This document shows positions 63,064 through 64,000 of a stretch of 64,000 nucleotides of DNA, piece after piece. The translations under genes were made by a program, and so were the position numbers. This DNA comes from an uncultured Lutibacter sp. (GTDB lineage: Bacteria > Bacteroidota > Bacteroidia > Flavobacteriales > Flavobacteriaceae): assembly GCF_937891065.1 (NCBI RefSeq), contig NZ_CALAEQ010000268.1:1-64000 (forward strand), read 5' to 3'. The first letter of the stretch is position 1, and each line of letters starts with the position of its first letter. A model generated the notes under the pieces. It saw only the letters and a list, made by a program, of their open reading frames with translations. It searched no databases and was not told where the DNA came from.

Positions 63064-63946
63064 TCCGGTTTTATTAAAAGAAAGTGTTGATGGTTTAAAT
63101 ATTAAACCTGATGGCGTATATGTTGATGTTACTTTTGGCGGTGGAGGTCATTCAAGAGAAATATTAAGTAGGTTAAATGAACATGGAAAATTGTTGGCAT
63201 TTGATCAAGATGAAGATGCGAAACGAAATATGATTGATGATGAACGCTTTACATTGATACCGCAAAACTTCAGATTTATTAAAAGGTATTTACGTTTTTA
63301 TGGTGTGAAAAAAGTAGATGGTGTTTTGGCTGATTTAGGGGTTTCTTCACATCAATTTGATGAAGCTGAACGCGGTTTTTCTACGCGATTTGATGCTGAT
63401 TTGGACATGAGAATGAATCAGGCAGATGAGTTATCAGCTTTTCAAGTGATTAATTTCTATGATGAAGAAAAATTGAGTGATGTTTTGTTTCAATATGGAG
63501 AATTACGAAATGCTAGAGCTATTGCTAAAAAAATTGTTGAAGCAAGGTCTGAAAAGAAAATTAAAACAAGTTTTGAGCTAAAAGAAGTTTTAAGTGAATT
63601 TGTACCAAAAGCTGTTGAGCATAAAATATTAGCTCAAATTTTTCAAGGAATTAGAATTGAAGTAAATCAGGAAATAGAAGCACTTAAAGAATTTTTATTG
63701 CAAGTGCCAGAAATATTAAATAAAGATGGAAGATTGAGTGTTATTTCTTATCACTCTTTAGAAGATAGGTTGGTAAAACGATTTATTATCAATGGTTTAT
63801 TTGAAGGTGAACCTGAGAAAGATTTCTATGGAAATATAGATGTTCCATTGAAAAAAGTAGGAAAAATGATTGTTCCATCATTTCAAGAAATTAAGATAAA
63901 TAATAGAGCTAGAAGCGCAAAACTCAGAATTGGAACCCTAAAGTAA
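63050..63946 (+). CDS. rsmH: 16S rRNA (cytosine(1402)-N(4))-methyltransferase
   Basis: 298 aa from the ATG at 63050 (MEYHNPVLLKESVDG), the usual family start; an ATG at 63032 would add six residues. SAM-binding motif VDVTFGGGGHSREIL (about residues 24-38). DGVLADLGVSSHQFDEAERGFSTRFDADLDMRMN is the substrate/acceptor block, and LSVISYHSLEDRLVKRFI the catalytic late block. It methylates C1402 in the ribosomal P site. The overlap with mraZ (14 bp) and the TAATG junction with the ftsL-like gene are typical of the cluster. Confidence 0.97.
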   Translation: MEYHNPVLLKESVDGLNIKPDGVYVDVTFGGGGHSREILSRLNEHGKLLAFDQDEDAKRNMIDDERFTLIPQNFRFIKRYLRFYGVKKVDGVLADLGVSSHQFDEAERGFSTRFDADLDMRMNQADELSAFQVINFYDEEKLSDVLFQYGELRNARAIAKKIVEARSEKKIKTSFELKEVLSEFVPKAVEHKILAQIFQGIRIEVNQEIEALKEFLLQVPEILNKDGRLSVISYHSLEDRLVKRFIINGLFEGEPEKDFYGNIDVPLKKVGKMIVPSFQEIKINNRARSAKLRIGTLK

Positions 63947-64000
63947 TGGCTAATATTAAAGAAAAAATTTACCACGTATTAAAAGGTAATTTTCTAGTAA
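63946..64000 (+). CDS. FtsL-like cell division protein, partial
   Basis: Only the first 18 codons are present (MANIKEKIYHVLKGNFLV); the gene runs off the right edge. The ATG overlaps the rsmH stop (TAATG). In the division cluster of Bacteroidota the gene after rsmH is the short FtsL-like protein, and the start with a KGxFLV motif agrees with those proteins. Transmembrane segment not yet reached in the visible part. Assignment rests mainly on position. Confidence 0.7.
   Translation, partial: MANIKEKIYHVLKGNFLV

Overview
The window looks like a chromosome segment of a member of the Flavobacteriaceae (Bacteroidota). The DNA is very AT-rich. Promoters match the Bacteroidota pattern (TTG, a spacer of about 18-21 nt, then TAnnTTTG), Shine-Dalgarno sequences are mostly absent, and several families are typical of the phylum: PorP/SprF, HYC_CC_PP, DUF3570/DUF4266, a fulvocin C-related bacteriocin and a SOTCase-type carbamoyltransferase. 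I saw no rRNA or tRNA genes, no CRISPR array, no transposase and no prophage.

Layout. 1-5087: 5' part of a YifB/ComM-like ATPase, a LacI-type regulator overlapping a penicillin-acylase gene, and a lipoprotein amidase. 5672-10599: leucine operon leuC-leuD-isopropylmalate-synthase-like-leuB, with a good promoter and a strong terminator. 10669-23072 (all minus): a copper/silver resistance block with CusA-type RND pump, TolC-type outer-membrane protein, CusB-type adaptor, an AraC regulator with an HMA-like N-terminus, HMBD copper-binding proteins, the P-type ATPase CopA and a Cys-repeat protein. 23216-30781: small HTH-like protein, PorP/SprF, gamma carbonic anhydrase, a large BNR/VPS10 protein, aroA and queA. 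30911-32452: a two-gene bacteriocin-like locus (fulvocin C-related protein plus TlpA-like membrane thioredoxin) with a heptanucleotide tandem repeat at its 5' end. 32517-38565: rlmN, polyprenyl synthase, GH3-like enzyme, DUF2797, queuosine-precursor transporter, fabD. 38566-45814: ilvD-ilvB-ilvN-ilvC-ilvA preceded by a long leader. 46199-57017: an eleven-gene arginine/proline operon. 57109-60167: thioredoxin-ApbE-DUF4266-DUF3570 cluster. 60310-62380: RluA-type synthase, YihA, alpha/beta hydrolase. 62590-64000: start of the division/cell-wall cluster (mraZ, rsmH, ftsL-like), with MraZ boxes.

How the genes work together. The leu, ilv and arg/pro operons supply leucine, isoleucine/valine and arginine/proline. 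The ilv leader contains two consecutive short reading frames rich in Ile/Val(/Leu) codons. Each is followed by a terminator hairpin and has a segment that could form a competing antiterminator, which suggests tandem transcription attenuators. The arginine operon appears to use N-acylated (probably succinylated) intermediates, and its first gene, a GNAT acyltransferase, is a candidate for the acylating enzyme.

Most notable for follow-up: (1) the fulvocin C-related gene has an intact signal-peptide coding stretch that is put out of frame with the only upstream ATG by six copies of a 7-bp repeat; one, four or seven copies would restore the frame, the arithmetic expected of a phase-variable switch; (2) the tandem attenuators of the ilv operon; (3) a DUF4266 lipoprotein with an ApbE-like flavinylation motif beside apbE; (4) an interspersed TGAGCTTGTCGAA repeat that occupies gaps inside biosynthetic operons and two convergent terminators.
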